Position numbers and translations under genes: made by a program | Assembly (NCBI GenBank): GCA_003508565.1 | Contig: DNUI01000252.1 | Coordinates: forward strand, 1 to 14,209 | Length of the DNA: 14,209 nucleotides | Direction of reading: 5' to 3' | From: Syntrophaceae bacterium | GTDB taxonomy: Bacteria; Desulfobacterota; Syntrophia; Syntrophales; UBA2185 | Notes under the pieces: generated by a model | Seen by the model: only the letters and a program-made list of their open reading frames with translations | Database searches by the model: none | Told to the model about the DNA's origin: nothing | Shown: in pieces, positions 8,176 through 13,988 of the stretch | Position numbering within the stretch: position 1 is the first letter of the stretch | How the letters are laid out: the number at the start of each line of letters is the position of its first letter

Positions 8176-9033
8176 ATGGACATAAAAAATGTGTGCGTCT
8201 TGGGAGCCGGTTTGATGGGAAACGGCATTGCGCAGGTATGTGCCCAGGCGGGTTTTCAGGTAACGATGAGAGATATTGAGCAGAGATTTATCGACGCCGG
8301 GATGAACTCAATCAGGAAAAATCTGAGCCGTGATGTGGATAAGGGGAAACGAGCGAAGGACGAAATGGAAGCGATTCTTGACAGGATCACGCCAACCCTT
8401 GATCTTACGCAGGCCGCCGGCAAAGCAGACATCGTAGTAGAGGTGGTCATCGAGGTAATGGAGGTGAAGAAGCAGGTTTACAAGGAACTCGAGGACATCG
8501 TACCGGCCCATTGCCTGTTTTTTACGAACACCTCCGGTCTTTCTATCACAGAGATGGCAGCCAATACGAAGAGGCCGGACCGGTTTATCGGAACCCATTT
8601 TTTCAATCCTGTGCCGGTAATGCACCTTCTGGAAATTATCAGGGGCTACGAGACCTCAGATGAAACCCTGGAGATTGCCAGGGAATGGGGAAAAAAGATC
8701 GGCAAGGAAGTCATTGTCGTGAGAGAGGCGCCAGCTTTCGCAGTGAACAGAATACTCTGCGTCATGCTGAACGAGGCCTTCTACGCCCTTGATGAAGGTA
8801 TTGCGAGCGCCGAGGATATCGATAAAGGCATGATGCTTGGCTGCAATCATCCCATCGGCCCACTGGCGCTGTCCGATCTTGTGGGAAATGAAACGCTCCT
8901 TCGCGTCATGGAAGGTCTGCACGAGGAACTGGGAGATAAATACCGTCCCGCTCCGCTCTTGAAGAAGCTTGTCAGGGCAGGACGTTTCGGAAGAAAAACA
9001 GGCAAAGGAGTGTATGATTATACAAAAAAATAG
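8176..9033 (+). CDS. 3-hydroxyacyl-CoA dehydrogenase (single domain, Hbd/PaaH type)
   Basis: This 285-residue protein oxidises 3-hydroxyacyl-CoA to 3-ketoacyl-CoA with NAD. The N-terminal Rossmann motif is VLGAGLMGNG (GAGLMG at residues 10-15), catalytic His141 lies in GTHFFNPVPVMHLLEII, and the C-terminal domain shows NHPIGPLALSDLVG and a GRKTGKGVYDY ending. The length matches the usual 280-290 residues of stand-alone enzymes such as Hbd. AAGGAG stands just upstream of the ATG at 8176. It duplicates the second half of the FadJ-like protein but lacks a hydratase domain. With the following thiolase it would complete the last two steps of a cycle, possibly for short-chain or modified substrates. 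It could also run in reverse (acetoacetyl-CoA reduction); sequence alone cannot decide. Confidence 0.92.
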   Translation: MDIKNVCVLGAGLMGNGIAQVCAQAGFQVTMRDIEQRFIDAGMNSIRKNLSRDVDKGKRAKDEMEAILDRITPTLDLTQAAGKADIVVEVVIEVMEVKKQVYKELEDIVPAHCLFFTNTSGLSITEMAANTKRPDRFIGTHFFNPVPVMHLLEIIRGYETSDETLEIAREWGKKIGKEVIVVREAPAFAVNRILCVMLNEAFYALDEGIASAEDIDKGMMLGCNHPIGPLALSDLVGNETLLRVMEGLHEELGDKYRPAPLLKKLVRAGRFGRKTGKGVYDYTKK

Positions 9034-9067
9034 GGTAAATCTCCAAAAAAGTATTTTGGTTACTTCA

Positions 9068-9088
9068 GGGTTCAATTGACTTGAACCC
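9068..9088. repeat. Hairpin GGGTTCAA/TTGAACCC between the dehydrogenase and thiolase genes
   Basis: Perfect eight-base arms (9068-9075 and 9081-9088) flank a five-base loop, 34 bases after the stop codon. It lacks a U-rich tail in either direction, so it is at best a weak terminator. An operator or RNA-processing element is equally possible. Confidence 0.45.
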
Positions 9089-9092
9089 TTGC

Positions 9093-9127
9093 ATCCTCGG
9101 ATCCTTTTTGCAACAAAAAGGGAGGAT
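9093..9127. repeat. Second, stronger hairpin before the thiolase gene
   Basis: CCTTTTTG (9103-9110) pairs perfectly with CAAAAAGG (9114-9121) across a three-base loop. Beyond a four-base bulge, ATCCTC (9093-9098) pairs with GAGGAT (9122-9127), giving 14 pairs in all. It lies directly after the preceding hairpin and about 50 bases before the thiolase start. It may separate or tune expression of the two genes. Confidence 0.5.
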
Positions 9128-9179
9128 AAAAAATCATACCATGACAAGATAATCGCACTATTACATTAAGGAGATCGTT

Positions 9180-10352
9180 ATGAAGGATGTTTTTATTGTG
9201 AGCGCCGTGAGGACCCCGATCGGAAGGCAGAACGGATATTTGAGGAACTGGACAGCTCCCGAACTCCTCGGAACAATATTGGATGAAGTCGTCCGCAGGA
9301 TTGATCTCGACCCGGCTATTGTGGACGATGTGATCACGGGCACCGTGTATCAGATCGGCGAGCAGGGCTTCACCCTGGCGCGTATGGGTGTGCTGGCGTC
9401 GAAGCTGCCGATGACCGTTCCCGGCCTCTCGGTGAACCGTCAGTGCGGGAGCAGTCTCACCGCAGTCCAGATCGCCTGCAGCATGATCGCCACCGGCGTG
9501 ATGGATGTGGTAATCGCGAGCGGATGCGAATTCATGACGAAGTATGGGATGTTTTCGGATTTGAACGGCACCCTGTATACGGGAAAGCCCATGGGAAATC
9601 CCTTCGGTGGATATTACACAAGCAAGTACGGCAATCCGGATCAGATCAAGGCGGCGCAAATGATAGCGGACAAGTGGGGAATTACACGTGAAGAATGTCA
9701 CGAGTTTGCCATCGCGAGCCACAAGAAGGCCCACGCGGCAACTATCAACGGGTATTTTAAAAATGAAATTCTGCCCATGAAGGGCGTCGATAAAGAGGGT
9801 AATGAGATTGTGAGGGATACGGATGAAACCATCAGACCTGAGACAACTCAGGAAACGCTGTATTCTCTCAAGGTGTTGCCCAATACGAAATGGATAACGG
9901 CCGGCATATCGAGTACCATCACCGACGGTGCGTCTGCGGTGGTTCTCATGAGCGAAGAGAAGGTAAAGGAACTCAACCTGAATCCAATGGCCCGCTTTGT
10001 CGCGAGTGCTGTCATCGGATCTGATCCGGAGATCATGCTCACCGGTCCTATTTACGTAACGCCCAAAGTTCTTAAGAAAGCCGGCCTTTCCATTGGTGAT
10101 ATCGATATTTTTGAAATCAATGAAGCCTTCGCACCAATACCTCTTGCCTGGGCAAAGGAGCTAAAAGCAGACCAGGGCAAATTGAATGTAAACGGCGGCG
10201 CTCTTGCCCTCGGACATCCCGTGGGCAATTCTGGTTGCCGCCTGACGGTCACTGTAGTGAACGAACTCATGCGGCGAAAGGCCAGATACGCCCTTGTGTC
10301 GCTCTGTACAGGCGGGGGAATGGCCCCTGCAACTATTATTGAAAGAGCCTGA
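9180..10352 (+). CDS. Acetyl-CoA acyltransferase / acetyltransferase (thiolase), complete
   Basis: This 390-residue thiolase is of standard length. The acylated cysteine is Cys89 in NRQCGSS. INEAFA is followed by PIPLAW, His346 lies in GGALALGHPVGNSG, and Cys376 in SLCTGGGMAP; the catalytic set is complete. The VNRQCGSS and NEAFAPIPLAW patterns recall thiolases acting on longer or bulky acyl chains as well as acetoacetyl-CoA enzymes, so substrate range is open. AAGGAG lies seven bases before the ATG at 9180. It is the second thiolase in the window and differs from the FadI-type one at the left edge (NEAFA against HEAFA, CTGGG against CAAGA). Its neighbour is the single-domain 3-hydroxyacyl-CoA dehydrogenase, 146 bases upstream. 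No clear terminator follows. Confidence 0.93.
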   Translation: MKDVFIVSAVRTPIGRQNGYLRNWTAPELLGTILDEVVRRIDLDPAIVDDVITGTVYQIGEQGFTLARMGVLASKLPMTVPGLSVNRQCGSSLTAVQIACSMIATGVMDVVIASGCEFMTKYGMFSDLNGTLYTGKPMGNPFGGYYTSKYGNPDQIKAAQMIADKWGITREECHEFAIASHKKAHAATINGYFKNEILPMKGVDKEGNEIVRDTDETIRPETTQETLYSLKVLPNTKWITAGISSTITDGASAVVLMSEEKVKELNLNPMARFVASAVIGSDPEIMLTGPIYVTPKVLKKAGLSIGDIDIFEINEAFAPIPLAWAKELKADQGKLNVNGGALALGHPVGNSGCRLTVTVVNELMRRKARYALVSLCTGGGMAPATIIERA

Positions 10353-10430
10353 AAGGTATTGATTTATAAAAGCGATACTGTTGCCTATTGTGGTATCTCT
10401 CTACGGCTTATTTCTTAACGAAAGGCAAGC

Positions 10431-10444
10431 ATGGGCACACCCAT
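10431..10444. repeat. Palindrome ATGGG-CACA-CCCAT upstream of nikR
   Basis: Five-base perfect arms around a four-base centre lie 132 bases before the nikR start. The gap from 10353 to 10576 otherwise shows only a TTGACA at 10496-10501 without a good -10 partner. I could not match this palindrome to the known E. coli NikR operator half-sites, so any link to NikR is speculative. Confidence 0.3.
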
Positions 10445-10512
10445 ATCAGAAAGAACACAAAACGTAACTTCGGGATGAAGGAATGTTTCGACATATTGAC
10501 ATAATCAAACAG

Positions 10513-10537
10513 TTTCTGCTGTCTAGGCGGGCAGAAA
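10513..10537. repeat. Hairpin TTTCTGC/GCAGAAA in the nikR leader
   Basis: Seven-base perfect arms (10513-10519 and 10531-10537) enclose an 11-base loop and end 39 bases before the nikR start codon. It overlaps the area downstream of a TTGACA at 10496, so it could be an autoregulatory operator or a leader-RNA structure. Confidence 0.35.
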
Positions 10538-10576
10538 TGTGTTATTAAACTTGCCTTTGTAGCACCGAGGTAACTC

Positions 10577-10990
10577 ATGTCTAAAATAATCAGATTCGGA
10601 GTCTCTCTGGAAGAGGCTTTGCTCAATAATTTTGATAGATTGATCAAGAAGCGGAGGTACACAAATCGTTCTGAAGCTATTCGAGATTTAATCCGTCACG
10701 AATTACTGAAGAAGGATTTAGAAGAGGATCGCGAAGTCGCCGGTGCGATCACCTTTATCTATGATCATCATCAGCGAGACCTTCTGAACAAAATTATTGA
10801 CGTTCAGCATGACCACCAGGACATTATCCAATCATCGCAGCATATCCATCTTGATCATCACAACTGCCTGGAGATTGTTGCAGTAAAAGGGCTATTCAGC
10901 GCGATTAGCAAGCTTGCGGATAACATAAAATCTCTTAAAGGAGTCAAGCACGGATCATTAAGCGTATCGGGTACCGTTAAGATCAAATAA
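10577..10990 (+). CDS. nikR: Nickel-responsive transcriptional regulator NikR
   Basis: This 137-residue protein has the NikR layout: an N-terminal ribbon-helix-helix DNA-binding domain (about residues 1-46, with NRSEAIRDLIR as in E. coli NikR) and a C-terminal ACT-like nickel-binding tetramerisation domain. The four high-affinity nickel ligands are all present: His78, His89, His91 and Cys97, aligning with His76, His87, His89 and Cys95 of E. coli NikR (133 residues). CLEIVAVKG follows the cysteine as expected. GAGGT lies just upstream of the ATG at 10577. NikR normally represses nickel uptake genes when nickel is sufficient, yet neither side here carries a nickel transporter, hydrogenase or urease gene; its targets must lie elsewhere or be unconventional. 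It converges with cobS at a 17-base gap. Confidence 0.95.
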   Translation: MSKIIRFGVSLEEALLNNFDRLIKKRRYTNRSEAIRDLIRHELLKKDLEEDREVAGAITFIYDHHQRDLLNKIIDVQHDHQDIIQSSQHIHLDHHNCLEIVAVKGLFSAISKLADNIKSLKGVKHGSLSVSGTVKIK

Positions 10991-10992
10991 AT

Positions 10993-11008
10993 AAACACAT
11001 GAATGTTT
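10993..11008. other. Weak shared hairpin between convergent nikR and cobS
   Basis: AAACA (10993-10997) pairs with TGTTT (11004-11008). The arms are AT-rich and short, and the repeat touches the cobS stop codon. It is the only terminator-like structure in the 17-base junction and would act in both directions if at all. Confidence 0.2.
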
Positions 11009-11757
11009 CAGGTAAATATCCCGACCACGGCTACAGCCGCCAGGGCCGGGATAATTTCCGTGATTTCACAAATGGCCCCCAGGGTATCGCCCGTGTATCC
11101 ACCGATCTTTCTGAAACAATACACGGAAAAAAGCGCCGCCACAAAGATCGATGAAATACACGCAGCAATGCCGATCCAATGAGCCGCGATCCATCCTGCC
11201 ACAACAAGAAAGACCCCTGAGAAAACGACGCTAAGCCATGTTTTCCCCTTACTGAACGCTGTCGCGAGGCCACCTTCAGACCTCACATAGGAAAGAGCCG
11301 TCATCATCATGACCAGAGAGCAGCGTCCCGCCAGAGGCATGAGCGTGATGATGCCGAAACGGAACGGCAGAGAGAGGGACATCAAAAGAGAGACTTTCAG
11401 TAGAATAACAAATACCACGGCTATCACTCCCATGACACCCGTCCGACTGTCTCTCATGATTTCAAGAATTTTCTCACGTGGCCGGGAGCTGAAAAAACCG
11501 TCCGCCGTGTCTGCCAGGCCATCCATGTGTAACCCTCCCGATACACCCGTCATGGCAATCACTGTGATCACGCTTGCCGGGAATGACGGAAGGATGAAGC
11601 CGATAAAGTAATCAACAGCCGCTACAATGATCCCGATAAACAACCCGATAACGGGAAAAAATGGTACGCATTTTTCAAGTTCCTTTTCTCCCGCAACGAA
11701 ACTCTTGGGAAAAGGAAACACCGTCAAGAACTGGATGGCTGTCAATAGTGGTTTCAT
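11008..11757 (-). CDS. cobS: Adenosylcobinamide-GDP ribazoletransferase (cobalamin synthase)
   Basis: CobS is an inner-membrane enzyme that joins adenosylcobinamide-GDP to alpha-ribazole (or its phosphate), completing the cobalamin nucleotide loop. The 249-residue length matches the family (about 247). The signature GGLHMDGLADTADGFF is at about residues 74-89, with the acidic residues Asp79, Asp83 and Asp86 that should bind metal and the pyrophosphate. RDSRTGVMG follows at 102-110. Several hydrophobic membrane segments are visible, for example VIAVVFVILL. The start ATG overlaps the cobT stop codon by four bases (ATGA), a sign of translational coupling. It is the last gene of the riboswitch-controlled operon. 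I see no separate alpha-ribazole phosphatase gene (cobC) in the window. Confidence 0.95.
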   Translation of the reverse strand: MKPLLTAIQFLTVFPFPKSFVAGEKELEKCVPFFPVIGLFIGIIVAAVDYFIGFILPSFPASVITVIAMTGVSGGLHMDGLADTADGFFSSRPREKILEIMRDSRTGVMGVIAVVFVILLKVSLLMSLSLPFRFGIITLMPLAGRCSLVMMMTALSYVRSEGGLATAFSKGKTWLSVVFSGVFLVVAGWIAAHWIGIAACISSIFVAALFSVYCFRKIGGYTGDTLGAICEITEIIPALAAVAVVGIFT

Positions 11758-12818
11758 TTATCCGCCTTGGATACCGCTGCTTCCTCAAAAGTGGCCACTT
11801 CGGTAAGAATCCGCACGGCCGCCTCTACCAGATTCATGGCAAGCACCGCCCCTGTTCCCTCGCCGAGCCTGAGATCCAGATCCAGGAGGGGGGTTTTCCC
11901 CAGGCAATCGAGGGCAATTTTATGCCCTTTCTCCATACTGCGATGGGATGCGATCATGTATTCAAGGGAAACCGGAGCCAGGTGAGCGGCAATAAGGGCA
12001 CCAGCCGTGGAGATGAAACCATCCACAAGCACGGGCTTTTTCATGGAAGCCGCCCCCAGGATCAATCCGGCTATTCCGCCTATTTCAAATCCCCCGACTT
12101 TTGCAAGGACGTCAATGGCATCAGAGGGATCGGGCTTATTTACTTGAATGGCTTTTTCAATCATTGCAACCTTATGCGAGAGTTGCCCGTCATCGATACC
12201 TGTACCACGACCTGCGATATCAGAAACCGATACACTGCTGAAAACGTTAATAATCGCGGCACTGGGAGACGTATTGCCGATCCCCATATCGCCCGTCCCG
12301 AAGACATCAGTCGTGGACCCCAGTTCAAGGGCAACCTCAATTCCCCCTTCCAGGGCTCGAATGGCCTCATCCCGGGACATGGCAGGCTCGGTAAGCATAT
12401 TTTTTGTTCCTGGTCCTGTCCGTCTGGAAATAATCTTTCCCGCTTTTACCAAATCGCTCACGTCACCGGCGACGCCCATATCAACAACCACCACCCGAGC
12501 ATCTACAAGCTTTGCCAGGGCATTGATACCCGCACCGCCGTTCACGAAGTTATGTATCATCTGAACTGTTACTTCCTGCGGGTATTTACTCACTCCCGCC
12601 GATGTGATTCCATGATCACCCGCCATCGTCACAACAGTCTTTCGACCCACAGGCGGCCTTACCGAACCTGTTATTCCCGCCAGGTCTTCTGCCAGATCCA
12701 TCAACCTGCCAAGCGCCCAGTATGGCATCGTGAGCTGTTCAAGCCTTGCCCTTGCGAGAGTGCGCACTTCCGCGTCCTGGGGAGTTATCTTCTTAATCGT
12801 CGATTCGAGCAGGTTCAT
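11754..12818 (-). CDS. cobT: Nicotinate-nucleotide--dimethylbenzimidazole phosphoribosyltransferase
   Basis: CobT activates the lower ligand base: it transfers phosphoribose from nicotinate mononucleotide to dimethylbenzimidazole or a related base, giving alpha-ribazole phosphate for CobS. The 354-residue length fits the family (about 350-360). Motifs in order are MAGDHGITSAGVSKYP, FVNGGAGINALA, GTGDMGIGNTSPSAA, GGFEIGGIAG, and RLGEGTGAVLA, where Glu320 aligns with the catalytic Glu317 of the Salmonella enzyme. The start at 12818 has AAAGGAG upstream, inside the end of cobU; the intergenic gap is five bases. The 3' end overlaps cobS by four bases. Which base is attached in this organism cannot be read from the sequence; anaerobes often use alternatives to dimethylbenzimidazole. 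Confidence 0.95.
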   Translation of the reverse strand: MNLLESTIKKITPQDAEVRTLARARLEQLTMPYWALGRLMDLAEDLAGITGSVRPPVGRKTVVTMAGDHGITSAGVSKYPQEVTVQMIHNFVNGGAGINALAKLVDARVVVVDMGVAGDVSDLVKAGKIISRRTGPGTKNMLTEPAMSRDEAIRALEGGIEVALELGSTTDVFGTGDMGIGNTSPSAAIINVFSSVSVSDIAGRGTGIDDGQLSHKVAMIEKAIQVNKPDPSDAIDVLAKVGGFEIGGIAGLILGAASMKKPVLVDGFISTAGALIAAHLAPVSLEYMIASHRSMEKGHKIALDCLGKTPLLDLDLRLGEGTGAVLAMNLVEAAVRILTEVATFEEAAVSKADK

Positions 12819-12823
12819 TCGAT

Positions 12824-13366
12824 TTATTCTCCTTTAATCTTCAGAGGAAGGCCGCTTATCATGAAAACGACAACATCAGCGCGACCCGCAATGATCTGAT
12901 TGCACCGCCCGGCAATATCACGGTACAGCCGGGAGGCAGGACTTTCCGGGACGATCCCCATTCCCACTTCATTGGTAACAAAAATTACCGTGCCCGGAAG
13001 ACCGTCACACACGTCGAGGACTTCTCCGCAACACGCACCAATGGCCTCTTCATTGAAAGATTTCCCGCGCTGCTCTGCTTCGTAGAGGAGGTTGTTGATC
13101 CATAAGGTAAGGCAGTCCACCAGGATTACCTGGCTTTCCTTTGATTTTTGCAGGGCGCCGGCAAGGTCTATTGTCTCTTCGATGGTCACCCAGCATGACG
13201 ATTCACGGGCTTCCCTGTGTTTCCGTATACGCGCTGTCATTTCTTCATCAATGTAGGGACAGGTGGCAATATACGTACGGATGCCGGACGTAGATTCGGC
13301 AATACGCTGAGCGTGGGTGCTTTTCCCGCTCCTGCCTCCGCCCGTAATGAGAATAATCCTGGCCAT
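12824..13366 (-). CDS. cobU: Adenosylcobinamide kinase / adenosylcobinamide-phosphate guanylyltransferase
   Basis: CobU phosphorylates adenosylcobinamide and then transfers GMP to it, producing the adenosylcobinamide-GDP used by CobS. The 180-residue length is standard. The P-loop GGGRSGKS is at residues 9-16. His50 in ARIRKHREAR aligns with the histidine that is guanylylated in the Salmonella enzyme (His46). ILVDCLTLWINNLL and VTNEVGMGIVPE are further family signatures. It is the first gene of the cobU-cobT-cobS operon and lies 21 bases downstream of an intrinsic terminator that belongs to the riboswitch leader. The binding site before its ATG is weak (AAGG very close, AAGGG further upstream). 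The set of three genes would serve both de novo synthesis and cobinamide salvage. Confidence 0.95.
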   Translation of the reverse strand: MARIILITGGGRSGKSTHAQRIAESTSGIRTYIATCPYIDEEMTARIRKHREARESSCWVTIEETIDLAGALQKSKESQVILVDCLTLWINNLLYEAEQRGKSFNEEAIGACCGEVLDVCDGLPGTVIFVTNEVGMGIVPESPASRLYRDIAGRCNQIIAGRADVVVFMISGLPLKIKGE

Positions 13367-13387
13367 GCCTTATCGCACCATACCCTT

Positions 13388-13421
13388 AAAAAAAAACCAC
13401 GGACCGTTCACTGATCCGTGG
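13388..13421 (-). terminator. Intrinsic terminator of the cobalamin riboswitch leader
   Basis: Read on the minus strand, CCACGGATC pairs with GGTCCGTGG (nine pairs, one of them G-U) around a seven-base loop and is followed at once by nine T residues. It lies between the riboswitch and the cobU start codon, 21 bases before the latter, where a regulated terminator should be. Confidence 0.88.
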
Positions 13422-13495
13422 ATGCCGCTTTTCATCTCCGGTGGATTCAGCCTTGACTGCACCGAGCACAGTTCAAAACTATCGTTGCTCCACAG
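13416..13495 (-). other. Candidate antiterminator pairing of the riboswitch expression platform
   Basis: On the minus strand CUGUGGA (13489-13495), directly after the B12 box, can pair with UCCACGG (13416-13422), the 5' arm of the terminator (seven pairs, one G-U). Between them GAGCA/UGCUC (13486-13490 with 13464-13468) can form a small hairpin that would compete for part of the same bases. When ligand holds the aptamer closed, the terminator arm would be free. This was judged by eye; no folding energy was computed. Confidence 0.4.
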
Positions 13496-13646
13496 GCAGG
13501 TCTTCTGACTTCCGGCTCCCTCTACTTGCCGCGCCTTCCCATCCTGACAGAAAAGTGGCTCCTGCGGTTTTCGTCCCCGGTTACAGCGGCGGGCCCGCGG
13601 CGGATTTGCACCGCCTTCCCTCACGTCCTTGCGGACCACCTGTATT
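13490..13646 (-). promoter_or_regulatory. Cobalamin (AdoCbl) riboswitch aptamer
   Basis: Read on the minus strand, the conserved parts occur in the correct order. ACAGGU opens the closing stem near 13643. GGCGG-UGCAAAU-CCGCC follows at about 13600-13616, then CCGCUGUAA at 13581-13589, then a GC-rich middle. The B12 box AAGUCAGAAGACCUGCC comes last (13495-13511), its ACCUG closing the stem with CAGGU. The downstream genes are cobU-cobT-cobS, as expected for feedback control: cobalamin binding should end transcription at the terminator before cobU. Outer limits are approximate. Confidence 0.93.
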
Positions 13647-13653
13647 GGAGTGA

Positions 13654-13683
13654 TGCGTAGCATAGGGATGAGGGGGTTGTCAA
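13654..13683 (-). promoter_or_regulatory. Promoter of the cobUTS operon
   Basis: On the minus strand a perfect -35 TTGACA (13678-13683) is followed after 18 bases by TACGCA (13654-13659) with an extended TG one base upstream. Transcription would start near A13646, just before the first aptamer stem. That fit with the riboswitch is the main support; the -10 hexamer alone is poor. Confidence 0.55.
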
Positions 13684-13777
13684 GAGAATCAATGGTTATA
13701 AAGAAACGTTAGATTGTTATTACATGTGACGAAGCCGTTTTTTTTGAAAAGTTTTTGTTACATTGTAGTAAAGAATC

Positions 13778-13932
13778 ACAGGCATATAGGTGTCGGTTTT
13801 TTTTACAGTTTATGCCTATGAAATATTCCAAGGGTCTTTTCCTCATCATCGTAATTTTTTATTTAAATTATAAAAACAGTCACTTATAATGATAACATCA
13901 CTATGTGTAAAAATATTTTACTACAGGCATAT
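13778..13932. repeat. Three-copy AGGCATA motif, two direct and one inverted
   Basis: The ten-base ACAGGCATAT occurs at 13778-13787 and again at 13923-13932. The inverted heptamer TATGCCT is at 13811-13817. All three lie upstream of the ribbon-helix-helix gene that starts at 13989, so they are candidate operator half-sites. Confidence 0.5.
13862..13890 (+). promoter_or_regulatory. Candidate promoter of the right-edge regulator gene
   Basis: A perfect TATAAT (13885-13890) has TTTAAA 17 bases upstream (13862-13867, four of six consensus bases). Transcription would begin near 13897 and leave a leader of about 90 bases. In AT-rich DNA such matches are easily found by chance. Confidence 0.35.
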
Positions 13933-13988
13933 TTCGTGCATTAATATTATAGACATATATAAATCTATTAAAACATCACACAATCATT

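Larger units (their letters stand above)
13684..13988. other. AT-rich intergenic region between divergent cobU leader and right-edge gene
   Basis: This stretch of about 300 bases is strikingly AT-rich compared with the rest of the window. I find no convincing protein-coding gene in it. It holds T tracts (for example at 13738-13745 and 13797-13804), three AGGCATA motifs and a candidate promoter for the right-edge gene, each listed separately. Confidence 0.6.

Noticed and set aside
11661..12899. Plus-strand frame of 412 codons opposite cobS, cobT and cobU
   Set aside because: It spans three clear genes on the other strand, its translation shows no family signature, and it would have to cross the cobT-cobU junction by chance.
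13388..13421. Hairpin read as a plus-strand terminator
   Set aside because: On the plus strand the hairpin is preceded by an A tract and has no T tract after it. The T tract is on the minus strand, in line with the riboswitch leader.
13370..13663. Coding frames across the cobalamin riboswitch, both strands
   Set aside because: The region is explained by conserved riboswitch elements and a terminator; the frames show no protein signature.
13812..13889. 25-codon frame encoding a short hydrophobic peptide (possible toxin-like peptide)
   Set aside because: It has a plausible membrane segment but no ribosome binding site, lies in very AT-rich DNA, and overlaps the inverted AGGCATA copy. There is nothing to show it is translated.
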